A stretch of 64,000 nucleotides of DNA from Fredinandcohnia quinoae (GTDB lineage Bacteria; Bacillota; Bacilli; Bacillales; Bacillaceae_L). The stretch covers positions 25,802 to 89,801 of the forward strand of contig NZ_JAKTTI010000015.1 in the NCBI RefSeq assembly GCF_022427965.1, given 5' to 3'. Under the pieces are notes generated by a model. It was not told where the DNA came from, did not search any database, and saw only the letters and a program-made list of their open reading frames with translations. Both the position numbers and the translations under genes were made by a program. This document shows, in pieces, positions 39,989 through 51,207 of this stretch. Every line of letters begins with the position of its first letter. The stretch's first letter is position 1.

Positions 39989-41257
39989 ATGGTTGAAAGA
40001 AGAACTCCGATTCCAGTTCCAGAAGCAGTTTCTAAAGTTCTAGCATTTGCAAATAAGGGTGAAAAAGAAACGATTTCACTAGATGATAGCTTTGGTAGGT
40101 TTTTAGCTGAAGACTTAAGAGCGGATCATGATGTACCTCCTTTTGATCGTTCTCCATATGATGGATATGCAATTCGAGCATCTGATTCCGAAATAGCTAG
40201 TCAAAATCATCCTATTGAATTTGAGGTAATTGAAGAAATAGGAGCCGGATTTGTTGCTACAAAAAAAGTGGAATCCTTTCAAGCAATACGAATAATGACT
40301 GGTGCTCAAATGCCTACTGAATGTGATGCAGTTGTAATGATTGAATTAACAACTGAGTATGAACGTGAAGGAAAAAAATATATGTCAATTAAAAGGCCGT
40401 TTCGGTCCGGAGACAATATCTCATTTCAAGGGGAAGATACAACAAAGGGCTCAGTCTTAGTTGGAAAAGGGGTATTTATTAACCCTGGAGTTAAGGCACT
40501 TCTGGCTACATTTGGCTATGACCAAGTCGATGTAGCAAAAAAGCCAGTGGTAGGGATCTATGCGACTGGTACTGAATTGCTAGACGTACACGAAGAACTT
40601 GTCCCAGGAAAAATAAGAAATAGTAATGCATACATGATCAATGCTCAAATTGAAAGAGCCGGGGCATTGCCAAAATATTTCGGAAAGCTTACTGATGATT
40701 TTGATGTATGCTACGAAGCAATTAAGAATGCATTAGATCAAGTTGATATTATGATCACTACTGGAGGGGTATCTGTTGGGGATTATGATTATTTACCTGC
40801 CATTTATGAAAAGTTAGGTGCAGAGGTTCTCTTTGATAAAGTTGCGATGAGACCTGGAAGCGTCACAACGGTAGCCCAATTGAATGGGAAACTTCTGTTT
40901 GGATTATCTGGTAATCCATCTGCATGTTATGTTGGCTTCGAATTATTTGTTAAACCTATAGTTCGAACAATGTTATTTTCTTCGAAACCACATTTAATGA
41001 AAATGAAGGCAGTTCTAGATGCTGATTTTCCAAAGCCAAACCCATTTACTCGGTTTGTTAGAAGTAAAATAAGCTTTGATGAGGGGAAAGTGCGGGTAAA
41101 ACCAAGTGGCCTTGATAAATCCAATGTCGTGTCATCACTTGTAGATGCAAACGGATTAATGGTATTGCCTGGCGGAACAAGAGGCTTCGAAAAGGGAATG
41201 GATGTCGATGTCTTATTTTTAGAGGATCAAGAGGGAAGCCAGTGGCCGTGGGTGTAA
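39989..41257 (+). CDS. moeA: Molybdopterin molybdenumtransferase MoeA
   Basis: A 422-residue enzyme that inserts molybdate into adenylylated molybdopterin. Visible motifs are DVPPFDRSPYDGYAI, GTELLDVHEELVPGKIRNSNAYM, MITTGGVSVGDYDYLP and LSGNPSACYVGFELF. A GTG three codons upstream is possible, but AAAGAG before the ATG fits better. It begins a moeA-mobB-moaE-moaD run of closely spaced or overlapping genes. Confidence 0.95.
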   Translation: MVERRTPIPVPEAVSKVLAFANKGEKETISLDDSFGRFLAEDLRADHDVPPFDRSPYDGYAIRASDSEIASQNHPIEFEVIEEIGAGFVATKKVESFQAIRIMTGAQMPTECDAVVMIELTTEYEREGKKYMSIKRPFRSGDNISFQGEDTTKGSVLVGKGVFINPGVKALLATFGYDQVDVAKKPVVGIYATGTELLDVHEELVPGKIRNSNAYMINAQIERAGALPKYFGKLTDDFDVCYEAIKNALDQVDIMITTGGVSVGDYDYLPAIYEKLGAEVLFDKVAMRPGSVTTVAQLNGKLLFGLSGNPSACYVGFELFVKPIVRTMLFSSKPHLMKMKAVLDADFPKPNPFTRFVRSKISFDEGKVRVKPSGLDKSNVVSSLVDANGLMVLPGGTRGFEKGMDVDVLFLEDQEGSQWPWV

Positions 41258-41760
41258 AATATCCAATATTACAAGTTGTAGGCTTTCAAAATAGCGGGAA
41301 AACGACACTTGTTGAAAAGATTGTTAGAAAAGGTAGTTTGAATCACTGTAAAATGGCAACAATAAAACACCATGGGCATATGAGTGAATTAAAGCCATTT
41401 AATCAAAATACAGATTCTATAAAACATCGAAAAGCTGGAGCTGTCATCTCGACTGTTGAAGGTGGAGGAATGCTTCAGCTTGAAGCTACTAACATATCAC
41501 AATGGAAATTAGATGACATCATTAAGCTTTATTCTTATTTTGAACACGATATGATAATCATTGAAGGCTATAAAACAGCTAATTTCCCTAAAATAGTATT
41601 AATTAGGGAGAAAAAAGATTTGGAACTATTAACAATCCTACAAAATATTGTCGCTGTTATCTCATGGATTCCCATTCAAGGGAATTTTACAATATTTAAT
41701 ATAAAGGATGAAGAAAAATATCTTGATTGGTTATTTGAAGATAACGTTCAAAAAGTCTGA
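41242..41760 (+). CDS. mobB: Molybdopterin-guanine dinucleotide biosynthesis protein MobB
   Basis: A 172-residue GTP-binding protein with the P-loop GFQNSGKTTLVEKIV, IKHHGH, and IIEGYK motifs. It assists MobA in making MGD. It starts at a GTG (GAGGGA five bases upstream) 16 bases inside the end of moeA, so translation is coupled. Length is normal for Bacillus MobB. Confidence 0.93.
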   Translation: MAVGVKYPILQVVGFQNSGKTTLVEKIVRKGSLNHCKMATIKHHGHMSELKPFNQNTDSIKHRKAGAVISTVEGGGMLQLEATNISQWKLDDIIKLYSYFEHDMIIIEGYKTANFPKIVLIREKKDLELLTILQNIVAVISWIPIQGNFTIFNIKDEEKYLDWLFEDNVQKV

Positions 41761-41809
41761 CAAAATCCTCCTTTTTGAACACGCACTTTACAGGTAGTGA
41801 GGGAAGTTA

Positions 41810-42283
41810 ATGAACAACAATCAATTGTACATGATAACAAGAAATCCAATTAATATTGAGGAAGTTACTAATAAGGTTGTGCGACGGGAAGCTGGAGCAA
41901 TCACAACCTTCATTGGAACAGTACGCGAATTTACAAAGGGAAGACGAACATTACGTTTGGAATATGATGCATACATTCCGATGGCAGAAAAAAAACTTAC
42001 TGAAATAGGTAAAGAAATATCAGAAAAATGGCCTGAGGCTAAAACAGCGATAACACATCGAATAGGCCGGCTTGAAATTTCTGAGATTGCTGTCGTTATC
42101 GCAGTCTCCACTCCACATCGCAAGGATGCATATGCTGCAAATGAATATGCCATTGAAAGAATAAAACAAATTGTACCAATATGGAAAAAAGAACATTGGG
42201 AAGATGGAGAAATGTGGATAGGTGACCAGTTAGAAACAAAACAATACTCAACAGGTTATCCTGAGGAGGAGGACATAAAATGA
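41810..42283 (+). CDS. moaE: Molybdopterin synthase large subunit MoaE
   Basis: A 157-residue catalytic subunit of molybdopterin synthase: GAITTFIGTVREFTKGR, LEYDAYIPMAEKKL, HRIGRLEISEIAVVIAVSTPHRKDAY and the Lys-rich WKKEHWEDG end. It converts precursor Z to molybdopterin with MoaD. It overlaps moaD by four bases (ATGA). Confidence 0.95.
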   Translation: MNNNQLYMITRNPINIEEVTNKVVRREAGAITTFIGTVREFTKGRRTLRLEYDAYIPMAEKKLTEIGKEISEKWPEAKTAITHRIGRLEISEIAVVIAVSTPHRKDAYAANEYAIERIKQIVPIWKKEHWEDGEMWIGDQLETKQYSTGYPEEEDIK

Positions 42284-42513
42284 TTACAGTTTTATTTTTT
42301 GCTCATTTACAGGAGGTCGTTGGTTCAGAAAAAATAACATTAGATTTGGAAAGTATGTCAGTAACGGAACTTAAGACAGAACTTGAGAAACGATATGAAT
42401 TTAAAAACCTTAATCAGATTATGTTTGCAATCAATGAAGAATACGCAATTGACATTGACGTAATCAAAGCTGGAGACACTGTTGCATTAATTCCGCCAGT
42501 TAGTGGCGGTTAA
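42280..42513 (+). CDS. moaD: Molybdopterin synthase sulfur carrier MoaD
   Basis: A 77-residue ubiquitin-fold protein ending in the required Gly-Gly (PPVSGG), whose thiocarboxylate delivers sulfur to MoaE. It has a typical core (VALIPPVSGG and EVVGSEKITLDLE). It is last in the moeA-mobB-moaE-moaD operon. Confidence 0.95.
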   Translation: MITVLFFAHLQEVVGSEKITLDLESMSVTELKTELEKRYEFKNLNQIMFAINEEYAIDIDVIKAGDTVALIPPVSGG

Positions 42514-42548
42514 TATCATTGTTTTTATATTCCCAACACTTTATCTAT

Positions 42549-42586
42549 AAAACAGGTACGCTCATTAGTGAGAATACCTGTTTTTT
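42549..42586 (+). terminator. Terminator of the moeA-moaD operon
   Basis: aaaacaggta pairs with tacctgtttt around a loop that has its own short ctca/tgag helix; T6 follows. Confidence 0.88.
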
Positions 42587-42618
42587 GATGTTTAAAATAA
42601 TATTTAATAAAAATACAA

Positions 42619-42681
42619 TTGATTTTATTTTTATACGGACTTATAATGGAAAATAATTTAAACAGTGAATATAAATGAAGG
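42619..42681 (+). promoter_or_regulatory. Promoter and ArgR-type box of argCJBD
   Basis: TTGATT (42619-42624), 17-base spacer and TATAAT (42642-42647) form a near-consensus sigma-A promoter. The sequence AGTGAATATAAATGAAGG (42664-42681) fits the ARG box WNTGNATWWWWATNCANW except for one core base and the last position. It lies just after the predicted start, overlapping the ribosome binding region of argC. Confidence 0.65.
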
Positions 42682-42689
42682 AGGATATA

Positions 42690-43733
42690 ATGAAGAAGGC
42701 AGCAATAATTGGTGTTACAGGATATAGTGGTATTGAGTTAGTACGATTATTATTAAATCACCCAAATATTAGGATTCATTCAATTCATTCTTCATCACAA
42801 AGTGGGGTTAATTTAGCTGGAATATATCCACATTTAAAAAATATCATTTCTGATGAACTAGAAGATATTAATATTTCAAAGATTGCTAATGAAGTTGATC
42901 TTGTATTCATTGCAACACCATCTGGGATATCATCAAAAATTATTCCAGAGCTGCTCCAATATGAAGTGAAAATTATTGATTTATCTGGGGATTATCGACT
43001 AAACAATCCGAATACATATGAAAAATGGTATAAGCACCCTGCCCCAGCACAAGAAGATATAAATAAAGCAATCTATGGATTGACCGAATGGAATAAGGAA
43101 GACATAAGAAATTGTAGATTTATTTCAAATCCTGGTTGTTATCCTACGGCCACATTACTAGGATTGGCTCCACTAGTTAAGAGTAAACTCATTGATGAAC
43201 GTTCAATCGTTACAGATGCAAAATCAGGTGTTTCGGGTGCTGGAAAAAGCCTATCAAGAGTTACTCATTTTGTGGAAACGAATGATAATCTAACAATCTA
43301 TAAAGTAAATCAACATCAACATATTCCAGAAATTGAACAAGTGCTTTCAATTTGGAATGAAAATATTCCGTTTATTACTTTTAATACACATTTAGTACCG
43401 ATGACAAGAGGAATCATGGCGACAACATACGCAAATGCAAATAAATCTGTAGGAAGTACAGAACAACTTGTTGACTTATATAAAACAACTTACGAAGATT
43501 CCCATTTTGTTAGAGTAAGAGAACCTGGTAATTTTCCAGGAACAAAAGAAGTATATGGAACAAATTATTGTGATATCGGTATCGCATATGATAATCGTAC
43601 TGGAAGAATAACAGTCGTTTCGGTAATCGATAATTTAATGAAAGGTGCTGCTGGTCAGGCTGTCCAAAATGCAAATCTAATGTTTGATTTCGATGAACGG
43701 GCAGGATTAGACCACATACCTATTTACATTTAG
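42690..43733 (+). CDS. argC: N-acetyl-gamma-glutamyl-phosphate reductase ArgC
   Basis: A 347-residue NADPH-dependent enzyme, third step of arginine synthesis. It has IGVTGYSGIELVRLLLNHP for NADP binding and the catalytic Cys in SNPGCYPTA. The ATG at 42690 is preceded by AAGGAGG; an upstream in-frame ATG at 42675 overlaps that site. First gene of the argCJBD run, in the usual Bacillus order. Confidence 0.96.
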   Translation: MKKAAIIGVTGYSGIELVRLLLNHPNIRIHSIHSSSQSGVNLAGIYPHLKNIISDELEDINISKIANEVDLVFIATPSGISSKIIPELLQYEVKIIDLSGDYRLNNPNTYEKWYKHPAPAQEDINKAIYGLTEWNKEDIRNCRFISNPGCYPTATLLGLAPLVKSKLIDERSIVTDAKSGVSGAGKSLSRVTHFVETNDNLTIYKVNQHQHIPEIEQVLSIWNENIPFITFNTHLVPMTRGIMATTYANANKSVGSTEQLVDLYKTTYEDSHFVRVREPGNFPGTKEVYGTNYCDIGIAYDNRTGRITVVSVIDNLMKGAAGQAVQNANLMFDFDERAGLDHIPIYI

Positions 43734-43748
43734 GAGGGGTGTTGCGGG

Positions 43749-44975
43749 ATGTATACGAAAGATATTCATGTAGTGAAAGTAGAAGAGGGGTCAATCGTGA
43801 CACCTAAAGGTTTTAAAACTGCAGGTGTTCATGCTGGATTACGATATGCAAAAAAAGACTTAGGTGTCATTACATGTGATGTACCAGCAAGTTGTGCAGC
43901 TGTATACACACAAAGTCATTTTCAAGCAGCACCACTACAGGTAACTAAGGATAGTATAGCCGTTGAAAATAAACTGCAGGCTGTTGTCATTAATAGTGCC
44001 TGTGCGAATGCATGTACAGGTGCACAAGGCTTGAAGGATGCTTATGAAATGAGAGCACTGACAGCAAATCATTTTGGATATTTGGATCATCATGTAGCTG
44101 TTGCTTCTACTGGTGTGATTGGGGAATTGCTGCAAATGGATAAAATAAGCAATGGAATAGGTATGCTTTCTCCAATCAATAGTAACGAAGCAGCAAAGGA
44201 TTTTCAAACCGCTATATTGACTACGGATCTAGTAATGAAAAAGGCATGTTATCAAACGACTATTAATGAACAAACAGTCACTGTTGCGGGTGCTGCAAAG
44301 GGTTCAGGGATGATTCACCCAAATATGGCGACGATGCTTGGCTTCATTACAACAGATGCAAAAATTGAATCTGCTGTACTTCATGAGGCAATGAAATCAA
44401 TTACGGATGTTACCTTTAATCAGATTACAGTTGATGGGGAAACGTCAACGAATGATATGGTATTAGTCATGGCAAGTGGGATGACTGATACCGAACAGCT
44501 TACACCCAATCACCCAGATTGGGATAACTTCTTACTAGCTCTTCATTCAACCTTTGAAGACCTTGCAAAACAGATTGCTAGAGATGGTGAAGGTGCAACC
44601 AAACTAGTTGAAGTTAATGTAACGGGTGCAATGTCGGATGATGAAGCAAGAATTATTGCGAAAAAGATTGTTGGCTCAAATCTAGTAAAGACAGCTATAT
44701 ACGGAGCCGATGCAAACTGGGGAAGAATTATTGGGGCGATTGGTCACAGTGATGCAACAGTTAATCCAGATATTGTCGATATTTCAATTGGGGATATCCA
44801 AATGTTAAAGGCTAGTCAACCACATTCTTTTTCAGAAGAGCTTGCCAAAGAATACTTGGAAAATAAGGATGTTATTATTCATGTTGACCTTAATCTCGGA
44901 AGTGGTAATGGAACAGCATGGGGATGTGACTTAACCTATGATTATATCAAAATAAATGCAAGCTACCGGACATGA
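43749..44975 (+). CDS. argJ: Bifunctional ornithine acetyltransferase / N-acetylglutamate synthase ArgJ
   Basis: A 408-residue protein that recycles acetyl groups from N-acetylornithine to glutamate. The self-cleavage site lies at the Thr in HPNMATMLGFI, and the GETSTNDMV segment is conserved. Length and order agree with B. subtilis. AGGAGGGG stands before the ATG. It ends 14 bases before argB. Confidence 0.96.
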   Translation: MYTKDIHVVKVEEGSIVTPKGFKTAGVHAGLRYAKKDLGVITCDVPASCAAVYTQSHFQAAPLQVTKDSIAVENKLQAVVINSACANACTGAQGLKDAYEMRALTANHFGYLDHHVAVASTGVIGELLQMDKISNGIGMLSPINSNEAAKDFQTAILTTDLVMKKACYQTTINEQTVTVAGAAKGSGMIHPNMATMLGFITTDAKIESAVLHEAMKSITDVTFNQITVDGETSTNDMVLVMASGMTDTEQLTPNHPDWDNFLLALHSTFEDLAKQIARDGEGATKLVEVNVTGAMSDDEARIIAKKIVGSNLVKTAIYGADANWGRIIGAIGHSDATVNPDIVDISIGDIQMLKASQPHSFSEELAKEYLENKDVIIHVDLNLGSGNGTAWGCDLTYDYIKINASYRT

Positions 44976-44988
44976 GGAGTGCAAATCA

Positions 44989-45765
44989 TTGAATACGATT
45001 GTAATAAAATGCGGTGGGAGTATACTAGCAAAGTTATCGGATGAATTTTTTACAAGTATTAAAGAATTGCAGCAAAAAGGCTTTCAAATCGTGATTGTTC
45101 ACGGAGGTGGACCAGAAATCGAAACAATGCTGAATCAGCTGCAAATAAAAAGTGAGTTTGTGAATGGTTTAAGGAGAACAACAGCTGAGGTATTAGAGGT
45201 TGTTGAAATGGTTTTATCTGGTAAGGTTAATAAAAGTCTAGTAAATAATTTATCTAAAATGGGGATTAATGCAGTAGGATTAGCTGGTACTGACGTTAAC
45301 ATCCTTTCTGCAAAAGCAATTGATTATGAAAAGCTGGGGTTTGTTGGTGAGGTAACCCATGTTAATAGCAATTTTTTAGAAGGTCTTTTAAGGAAAAACT
45401 ACCTTCCAGTTCTTTCGCCAATTGGTATTGCAGATGATTTTAATAAGTATAACATCAATGCTGATACTGCGGCTGCAAGTGTAGCGATTGCTCTAAATGC
45501 AAAACACTTACTATTTGTAACAGATGTATCTGGAATACTTAAAGATGGTGAAGTAGTACCATATTTAAATACAAATGAAGTTGATGAGCTTATAGAAGAT
45601 GGAACGATTTACGGTGGAATGATTCCTAAAGTAAAGGCAGCTCTTCAGGCTCTTTCAACAGGCCAGTTGCATGAAATAACAATTATTAATGGTAAGGACT
45701 CGTTACTAGCATTAGATGGAAGTTTGAAAGGAACAAAAATTGTTAAAGAGCTCGAGGTGGTTTAA
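44989..45765 (+). CDS. argB: Acetylglutamate kinase ArgB
   Basis: A 258-residue amino acid kinase, second step of arginine synthesis. It has VIKCGGSIL, VHGGGPEIETML, and NINADTAAASVAIALNAKHLLFVTDVSG. The open frame reaches back into argJ, but GAGGAG nine bases before the TTG at 44989 and the family length of 258 favour this TTG start. The next gene begins directly after its stop. Confidence 0.95.
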   Translation: MNTIVIKCGGSILAKLSDEFFTSIKELQQKGFQIVIVHGGGPEIETMLNQLQIKSEFVNGLRRTTAEVLEVVEMVLSGKVNKSLVNNLSKMGINAVGLAGTDVNILSAKAIDYEKLGFVGEVTHVNSNFLEGLLRKNYLPVLSPIGIADDFNKYNINADTAAASVAIALNAKHLLFVTDVSGILKDGEVVPYLNTNEVDELIEDGTIYGGMIPKVKAALQALSTGQLHEITIINGKDSLLALDGSLKGTKIVKELEVV

Positions 45766-46917
45766 ATGGATGCGTTATTTCCAACATATGCAAAATGGGA
45801 CATTGTAGTTGAGATTGCTGAAGGGTCAAAAATAATCGATAAGTCTGGAAAGGAATATTTAGATTTCGTATCGGGAATTGCTGTCTGCAATTTAGGTCAT
45901 CGTAACCCAGTTGTGCAACAAGCGATTCAACAACAGCTCGATAAATTTTGGCATGTATCAAATCTTTTTCATACTGAACTTCAGCAAGAGGTTGCTGGGA
46001 AGCTTGTGGAAAATTGTGATATGGATTCTGTTTTTTTCTGTAATAGTGGTGCTGAAGCGAACGAAGCAGCATTAAAGCTGGCACGTAAATATACCCAAAA
46101 ATCAAAGGTCATTACGTTTAAACAATCATTTCATGGTCGGACATTTGGAACGATGGCTGCTACTGGACAGGATAAAATTCATTCTGGATTTGGACCACTT
46201 TTACAAGAGTTTGTATATCTACCATATAATGATTGTGAGCAATTAGAAAAAGAGATGGATGATACGGTTGCTGCAATTCTTGTTGAAGTTATTCAAGGGG
46301 AAGGTGGAGTTATTCCAGCATCAGCAGAATTCCTAGAAACAATACAAAATCTGTGTCAGAAATTTGGAGCCTTATTTATTATCGATGAAGTACAAACCGG
46401 AATTGGCCGAACTGGGAAAGCATTTGCTTATCAACATTTTAATATCTCACCTGATATAATGACACTAGCAAAAGGACTAGGTAGTGGTTTACCAATTGGT
46501 GCAATGCTTGGTAAAGAGTATTTACGGGAGGCATTTGGGCCTGGTACGCATGGATCAACCTTTGGTGGAAACCTAATATCATTGGCAGCTGCAAAAGCAA
46601 CACTCGATATTATCTTTCATGATGAGTTTATGCTTGACGTTGAGGAAAAAGGTGAATATTTGAGTAAAAAACTAAATGAAATTCTAGGTGACCAATCATG
46701 GATGACGGAGGTCCGTGGAAAAGGGTTAATTCAAGGAATTGCATGTCAAAGTGAAGTCGTTCAAGCAATTACAGCTATTCGAAATAATGGCTTGCTCGTT
46801 TTACCAGCAGGTCAAAATGTGATTCGATTATTGCCGCCATTGACTGTATCTTATGAAGAAATTGATAAGGCAGTAAACTTGATTGAAGAAACACTTGTAA
46901 ATGTGGGGATTAATTGA
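45766..46917 (+). CDS. argD: Acetylornithine aminotransferase ArgD
   Basis: A 383-residue class III PLP aminotransferase: [54 protein letters not shown], the PLP Lys in [14 protein letters not shown], and HGSTFGGN. It makes N-acetylornithine from the semialdehyde. It starts immediately after the argB stop. In B. subtilis carA would follow; here the next gene is carB. Confidence 0.96.
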   Translation: MDALFPTYAKWDIVVEIAEGSKIIDKSGKEYLDFVSGIAVCNLGHRNPVVQQAIQQQLDKFWHVSNLFHTELQQEVAGKLVENCDMDSVFFCNSGAEANEAALKLARKYTQKSKVITFKQSFHGRTFGTMAATGQDKIHSGFGPLLQEFVYLPYNDCEQLEKEMDDTVAAILVEVIQGEGGVIPASAEFLETIQNLCQKFGALFIIDEVQTGIGRTGKAFAYQHFNISPDIMTLAKGLGSGLPIGAMLGKEYLREAFGPGTHGSTFGGNLISLAAAKATLDIIFHDEFMLDVEEKGEYLSKKLNEILGDQSWMTEVRGKGLIQGIACQSEVVQAITAIRNNGLLVLPAGQNVIRLLPPLTVSYEEIDKAVNLIEETLVNVGIN

Positions 46918-46972
46918 TAATACCCCCACAGGGGCTAGTGTAAAAAGAGCAAAGTTATTTTTTTTAATGGTA

Positions 46973-47010
46973 AATGCATAAAAATACTTTTATATTAATA
47001 AATATGCAAT
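46973..47010 (+). promoter_or_regulatory. Tandem ArgR-type boxes before carB
   Basis: AATGCATAAAAATACTTT (46973-46990) and TATTAATAAATATGCAAT (46993-47010) each fit the ARG box WNTGNATWWWWATNCANW with one core mismatch, with centres 20 bp apart. This is the normal spacing for an ArgR/AhrC operator pair, and suggests that carB-argF is controlled separately from argCJBD. Confidence 0.6.
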
Positions 47011-47031
47011 ATTGTGAGAGGAGATGGTTAT

Positions 47032-50000
47032 ATGCCAAAAAACACATCAATACAATCTATCCTCATTATTGGCTCTGGACCAATTGTAATAGGTCAAGCA
47101 GCTGAATTTGATTATTCGGGGACACAAGGATGTCGTGCATTAAAAGAAGAAGGATATAAGATTATTTTAGTAAATAACAATCCAGCAACGATAATGACAG
47201 ATGAAGTAAATGCTGATGTTGTTTATTTCGAACCATTAACTTTAAATAGTCTTGAACAGATCATCGAGAAAGAAAGACCAGATGCTCTACTTCCAACTAT
47301 AGGAGGTCAGACAGGATTAAATCTTGCTTTTCAACTTCATGAAAAAGGAATCCTTGATAAATATAATGTAAACGTAATTGGGACTTCAATTGATGCTATT
47401 AAAAAGGGAGAGGATCGGGAGGCATTTCGAAATTTGATGTATGAATTAAATGAACCGGTCCCTAGTAGTCTTATTGTAACGAACACTACAGAGGCAGTGA
47501 GTTTTACAAAAGATACTGGTTTTCCTGTAATTGTTCGTCCAGCGTACACATTAGGTGGAACAGGCGGTGGGATTGCCAAAAATATTGAAGAGTTAATCCA
47601 GCTTACATCAAATGGATTATCAGAAAGTCCGATATCTCAATGTTTGATTGAAAAGAGCATTTCAGGATTGAAAGAAATTGAATTTGAGGTTATCCGTGAT
47701 GAAAAAAATAATTGTATGACGATTTGTACGATGGAAAATATTGATCCAGTCGGTATTCATACCGGTGATTCTATCGTTGTAGCACCTGCTCAAACATTAA
47801 CAAATGATGAACTTGAAATGTTGAGAGTATCATCAATGAAAATTATCTCTGAATTAGGTATTGTCGGAGGGTGTAACATTCAATTTGCTTTAGATTCAAT
47901 TACGAAAAATTATTATTTAATTGAGGTTAACCCTAGGGTAAGCCGATCATCCGCATTAGCATCAAAGGCAACCGGATTTCCGATTGCCAAAATAACAGCT
48001 AAGCTTGCTGTAGGATATACATTACATGAGTTATTAGGCAAAGATTTCACCTGTGACGAACCTCAACTAGACTATGTAGTTGTAAAATTTCCACGCTTTG
48101 CATTTGATAAATTCCCAAATGTGTCACATGTGTTGGGTACGCAAATGAAAGCTACAGGTGAGGTCATGGCACTTGATTGTAATTTTGAAAGAGCCATTCA
48201 AAAAGCGGTTAACTCATTGGATGGTGAACATCATTATTTACGACTAAATAGAATTTCTGGAAAACAAACCGAGGAATTACAACAATACGCTCAAGAGGGG
48301 CATGAGAATCGTTTTTTCGCTATTTTAGAACTGATTAGAAGAGATACTCCACTTGATGACATTCATAAATGGACTTCGATTGATATGTATTTTCTAAAAA
48401 TTTTTCAATCCTTAATTAACATGGAAGCTGAAATAAGCAAAAAAACGATAGATGACTTTACGTATGAGTTTGTACAAAAGGTGAAAGAATTGGGCTTTTC
48501 AGATCAGTATATTGCAGAACTTATTAATAAGGACGAAGGAGATATTCGTCAAGTCAGAAACGAGCTAGGGATATATCCAATTTATAAAAAAGTAATTACT
48601 TATCCGCAAGGGGAATCAGGTCATGGAAGTTATTACTATTCAAGCTATAGTGGTAAAAGCGATCTATATACCTCCAACAAACCTAAAGTATTAATTATCG
48701 GTTCTGGTCCAATTCGAATTGGTCAAGGGATTGAGTTTGATTATAGCTCTGTCCATGGTATTTTATCATTGCAAGCAGCAGGATATGAAACCTTGATTAT
48801 CAATAATAATCCTGAAACAGTAAGCACTGATTTTGAAATTGCCGATAAACTATTTTTTGAACCGCTCACTCTTGAAGATGTCTTACATGTGGTTGAAGCT
48901 GAGAATGTTGAGAAAGTAATTGTTCAATATGGTGGGCAAACATCGATAAATTTAGCAGAGGGACTTGAAAATGCTGGTGTAGCAATCGTCGGTACTACTC
49001 AATTTGTTATTGATCAACTAGAAGATCGTGACAGTTTCTACAGACTTCTTGAGGAGTTAGACATCCCACATGTAAGTGGGAAGATAGCTAGTGATAGAAA
49101 TGAATTAACAAAAAAGGCAAAACAACTGGGGTTTCCAATAGTATTAAGACCATCATATGTCATTGGTGGTCAAGGAATGGTTATTGTAAAGAATGAAGAA
49201 GAGTTACAAGTATTTACTAATAAGTCATCACAACTACCATTTCCAATTTTAATTGATGCATTTGTTAATGGAAAAGAATATGATGTTGATCTTTTATCAG
49301 ATGGAAGTAACATTCTTATCCCTGCAATTATCGAGCATATTGAAAAAGCGGGTGTACATTCAGGTGATAGTTATGCCGTAATCCCAGCAAATTCTTTAAC
49401 AATGAAAGAAAAGAATACAATAGCTAATTATGCAGAAAGAATTATAAAGAAGCTAAATTTCGTTGGAATAATGAATATTCAATTTGCAATTAGCCAAAAT
49501 GAAATCTATTGCTTGGAGGTTAATCCCCGGGCAAGCCGAACAGTTCCTATAGTAAGTAAGGTTACAGGTGTTCCAATGATTCAATACGCTACTGAATTAT
49601 TACTCGGGAAATTATTAAAAGATGTTACAAAAGAAAATGGTATTTTATCTGACCTACCTTTTTATACAGTGAAATTTCCTGTCTTTTCTACAAACAAGCT
49701 TCAAGGTAATCCGACAGTTGGACCAGAAATGAAGTCGACTGGAGAAGGAATTAGCATTGGGAAAACAGTAGAAGAAGCATTTGGAAAAGTATTCGAAAGT
49801 TATTTTCAAAATAAAAAAGATGCGACAGAGATTTTTATAGAATATACTGATGAATTTGATTCTACTTCTTTACATCATTTATTCAAATCCATTCAGCAAG
49901 CAGGATTAGTGGTTAAGGAGAATATAGATTTTAACAGTTGGATGAATAGCCCTCGAGCACTAGCATACATATCTTTTAAAAATGACGCAGATAGCATCCA

Positions 50001-50169
50001 ACAGAAAATAATGGCGAGTGCGAAAAGACTACAAGTGTTTACTCAAATTGAAACAGTTGAAGCGTTTTTACAAGCTTATCAATTTTGTCAGGATGCTAAG
50101 TATTCGGTTATTTCTATTCAAGAATGGCAAGGAAACTATCTGAAAAAGAAAGAAGTGATGGTCAATTGA
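47032..50169 (+). CDS. carB: Carbamoyl-phosphate synthase large subunit CarB, arginine-type
   Basis: A 1045-residue enzyme with two ATP-grasp halves. The first has [21 protein letters not shown] and [10 protein letters not shown]; the second, from about 550, has [19 protein letters not shown] and [14 protein letters not shown] degenerate, short MGS domain is at the C-terminus, as in the arginine-specific Bacillus enzyme. AGGAG eight bases before the ATG at 47032 fixes the start. The enzyme needs ammonia from the small subunit CarA, which is normally encoded just upstream but is absent here; it may borrow the pyrimidine-pathway subunit (inference). Confidence 0.94.
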   Translation: MPKNTSIQSILIIGSGPIVIGQAAEFDYSGTQGCRALKEEGYKIILVNNNPATIMTDEVNADVVYFEPLTLNSLEQIIEKERPDALLPTIGGQTGLNLAFQLHEKGILDKYNVNVIGTSIDAIKKGEDREAFRNLMYELNEPVPSSLIVTNTTEAVSFTKDTGFPVIVRPAYTLGGTGGGIAKNIEELIQLTSNGLSESPISQCLIEKSISGLKEIEFEVIRDEKNNCMTICTMENIDPVGIHTGDSIVVAPAQTLTNDELEMLRVSSMKIISELGIVGGCNIQFALDSITKNYYLIEVNPRVSRSSALASKATGFPIAKITAKLAVGYTLHELLGKDFTCDEPQLDYVVVKFPRFAFDKFPNVSHVLGTQMKATGEVMALDCNFERAIQKAVNSLDGEHHYLRLNRISGKQTEELQQYAQEGHENRFFAILELIRRDTPLDDIHKWTSIDMYFLKIFQSLINMEAEISKKTIDDFTYEFVQKVKELGFSDQYIAELINKDEGDIRQVRNELGIYPIYKKVITYPQGESGHGSYYYSSYSGKSDLYTSNKPKVLIIGSGPIRIGQGIEFDYSSVHGILSLQAAGYETLIINNNPETVSTDFEIADKLFFEPLTLEDVLHVVEAENVEKVIVQYGGQTSINLAEGLENAGVAIVGTTQFVIDQLEDRDSFYRLLEELDIPHVSGKIASDRNELTKKAKQLGFPIVLRPSYVIGGQGMVIVKNEEELQVFTNKSSQLPFPILIDAFVNGKEYDVDLLSDGSNILIPAIIEHIEKAGVHSGDSYAVIPANSLTMKEKNTIANYAERIIKKLNFVGIMNIQFAISQNEIYCLEVNPRASRTVPIVSKVTGVPMIQYATELLLGKLLKDVTKENGILSDLPFYTVKFPVFSTNKLQGNPTVGPEMKSTGEGISIGKTVEEAFGKVFESYFQNKKDATEIFIEYTDEFDSTSLHHLFKSIQQAGLVVKENIDFNSWMNSPRALAYISFKNDADSIQQKIMASAKRLQVFTQIETVEAFLQAYQFCQDAKYSVISIQEWQGNYLKKKEVMVN

Positions 50170-51125
50170 ATTTAATTAAGGAACAAACGAAGAAAATCTC
50201 ATTGCAGGGGCAGGATTTATTAACACTTAAAAACTTATCCAAAGAAGAAATTATGTATATACTTGATTTGGCTATAGATTTAAAAGAAAAGTACAAACAA
50301 AAGATTGAGACACCTTATTTAAAAGGAAAAATACTCGCTATGATATTTGAGAAACCATCAACACGTACGAGGGTTTCATTTGAAGCAGGAATGTTACAGC
50401 TTGGGGGAAGTGCACTATTTTTAACAAGTAATGACCTCCAACTGGGGAGAGGTGAAACAATTGGTGATACTGCAAATACACTATCACAATATGTCGATGC
50501 GATTATGATCCGTACTTTTGAACATGAAAAAGTAGTTGAATTAGCAAACCATGCAAGTATTCCAGTCATAAATGGTCTAACAAAGGACTTTCATCCATGT
50601 CAAGCACTGGCAGATTTATTAACGATATATGAAGAAAAAGGAACATTTGAAGGAAGTAAGCTTGTCTATATTGGTGATGGAAATAATGTAGCTCATTCCT
50701 TATTAATTGGAGCAGCAAAAGTGGGGTTAAATTGTACAATAGCTTGTCCGCCAAACTTTGAACCAATGCCAGAAATTATTTCATACGCACAAGAAATAGC
50801 GGAGCAGACACATGCAAAAATTGAAATATGTCATGATCCAATTCATGCAGTAAAGGATGCAGACTTCATCTATACGGATGTATGGGCGAGTATGGGGCAA
50901 GAACAAGAAAAACAAATAAGAACAGAATCCTTTTCTAGTTATCAAGTAAATACAGATTTAGTGAAAAATGCAAAAGGTGATTATCAATTTATGCATTGTC
51001 TTCCTGCTAAACGTGGTGAGGAAGTAACTTCTGAAATTATTGACGGTCCAAATTCGATTGTTTTCCAACAAGCGGGCAATCGATTACATGTACAAAAAGC
51101 CTTGCTAAAAACAATTTTAGAATGA
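50166..51125 (+). CDS. argF: Ornithine carbamoyltransferase ArgF
   Basis: A 319-residue transcarbamylase. It has [12 protein letters not shown] for carbamoyl phosphate, [22 protein letters not shown], and [12 protein letters not shown] for ornithine. It converts ornithine to citrulline. The frame continues back into carB, but the TTG at 50166 gives the family length (319 in B. subtilis) and overlaps the carB stop by four bases; the ribosome binding site (GAAGTGATGG) is weak, so the exact start is uncertain. Confidence 0.94.
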   Translation: MNLIKEQTKKISLQGQDLLTLKNLSKEEIMYILDLAIDLKEKYKQKIETPYLKGKILAMIFEKPSTRTRVSFEAGMLQLGGSALFLTSNDLQLGRGETIGDTANTLSQYVDAIMIRTFEHEKVVELANHASIPVINGLTKDFHPCQALADLLTIYEEKGTFEGSKLVYIGDGNNVAHSLLIGAAKVGLNCTIACPPNFEPMPEIISYAQEIAEQTHAKIEICHDPIHAVKDADFIYTDVWASMGQEQEKQIRTESFSSYQVNTDLVKNAKGDYQFMHCLPAKRGEEVTSEIIDGPNSIVFQQAGNRLHVQKALLKTILE

Positions 51126-51207
51126 AATTTTTTATTGGTTCGACATGTCATGATTTTACGTTGTCGTGGGAATAGTAATGATATATTATTTCTGAAGGAG
51201 GATTATG

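Noticed and set aside
46918..47031. Remnant of carA
   Set aside because: The interval is too short and shows no CarA-like coding sequence; it holds ARG boxes and the carB leader only.
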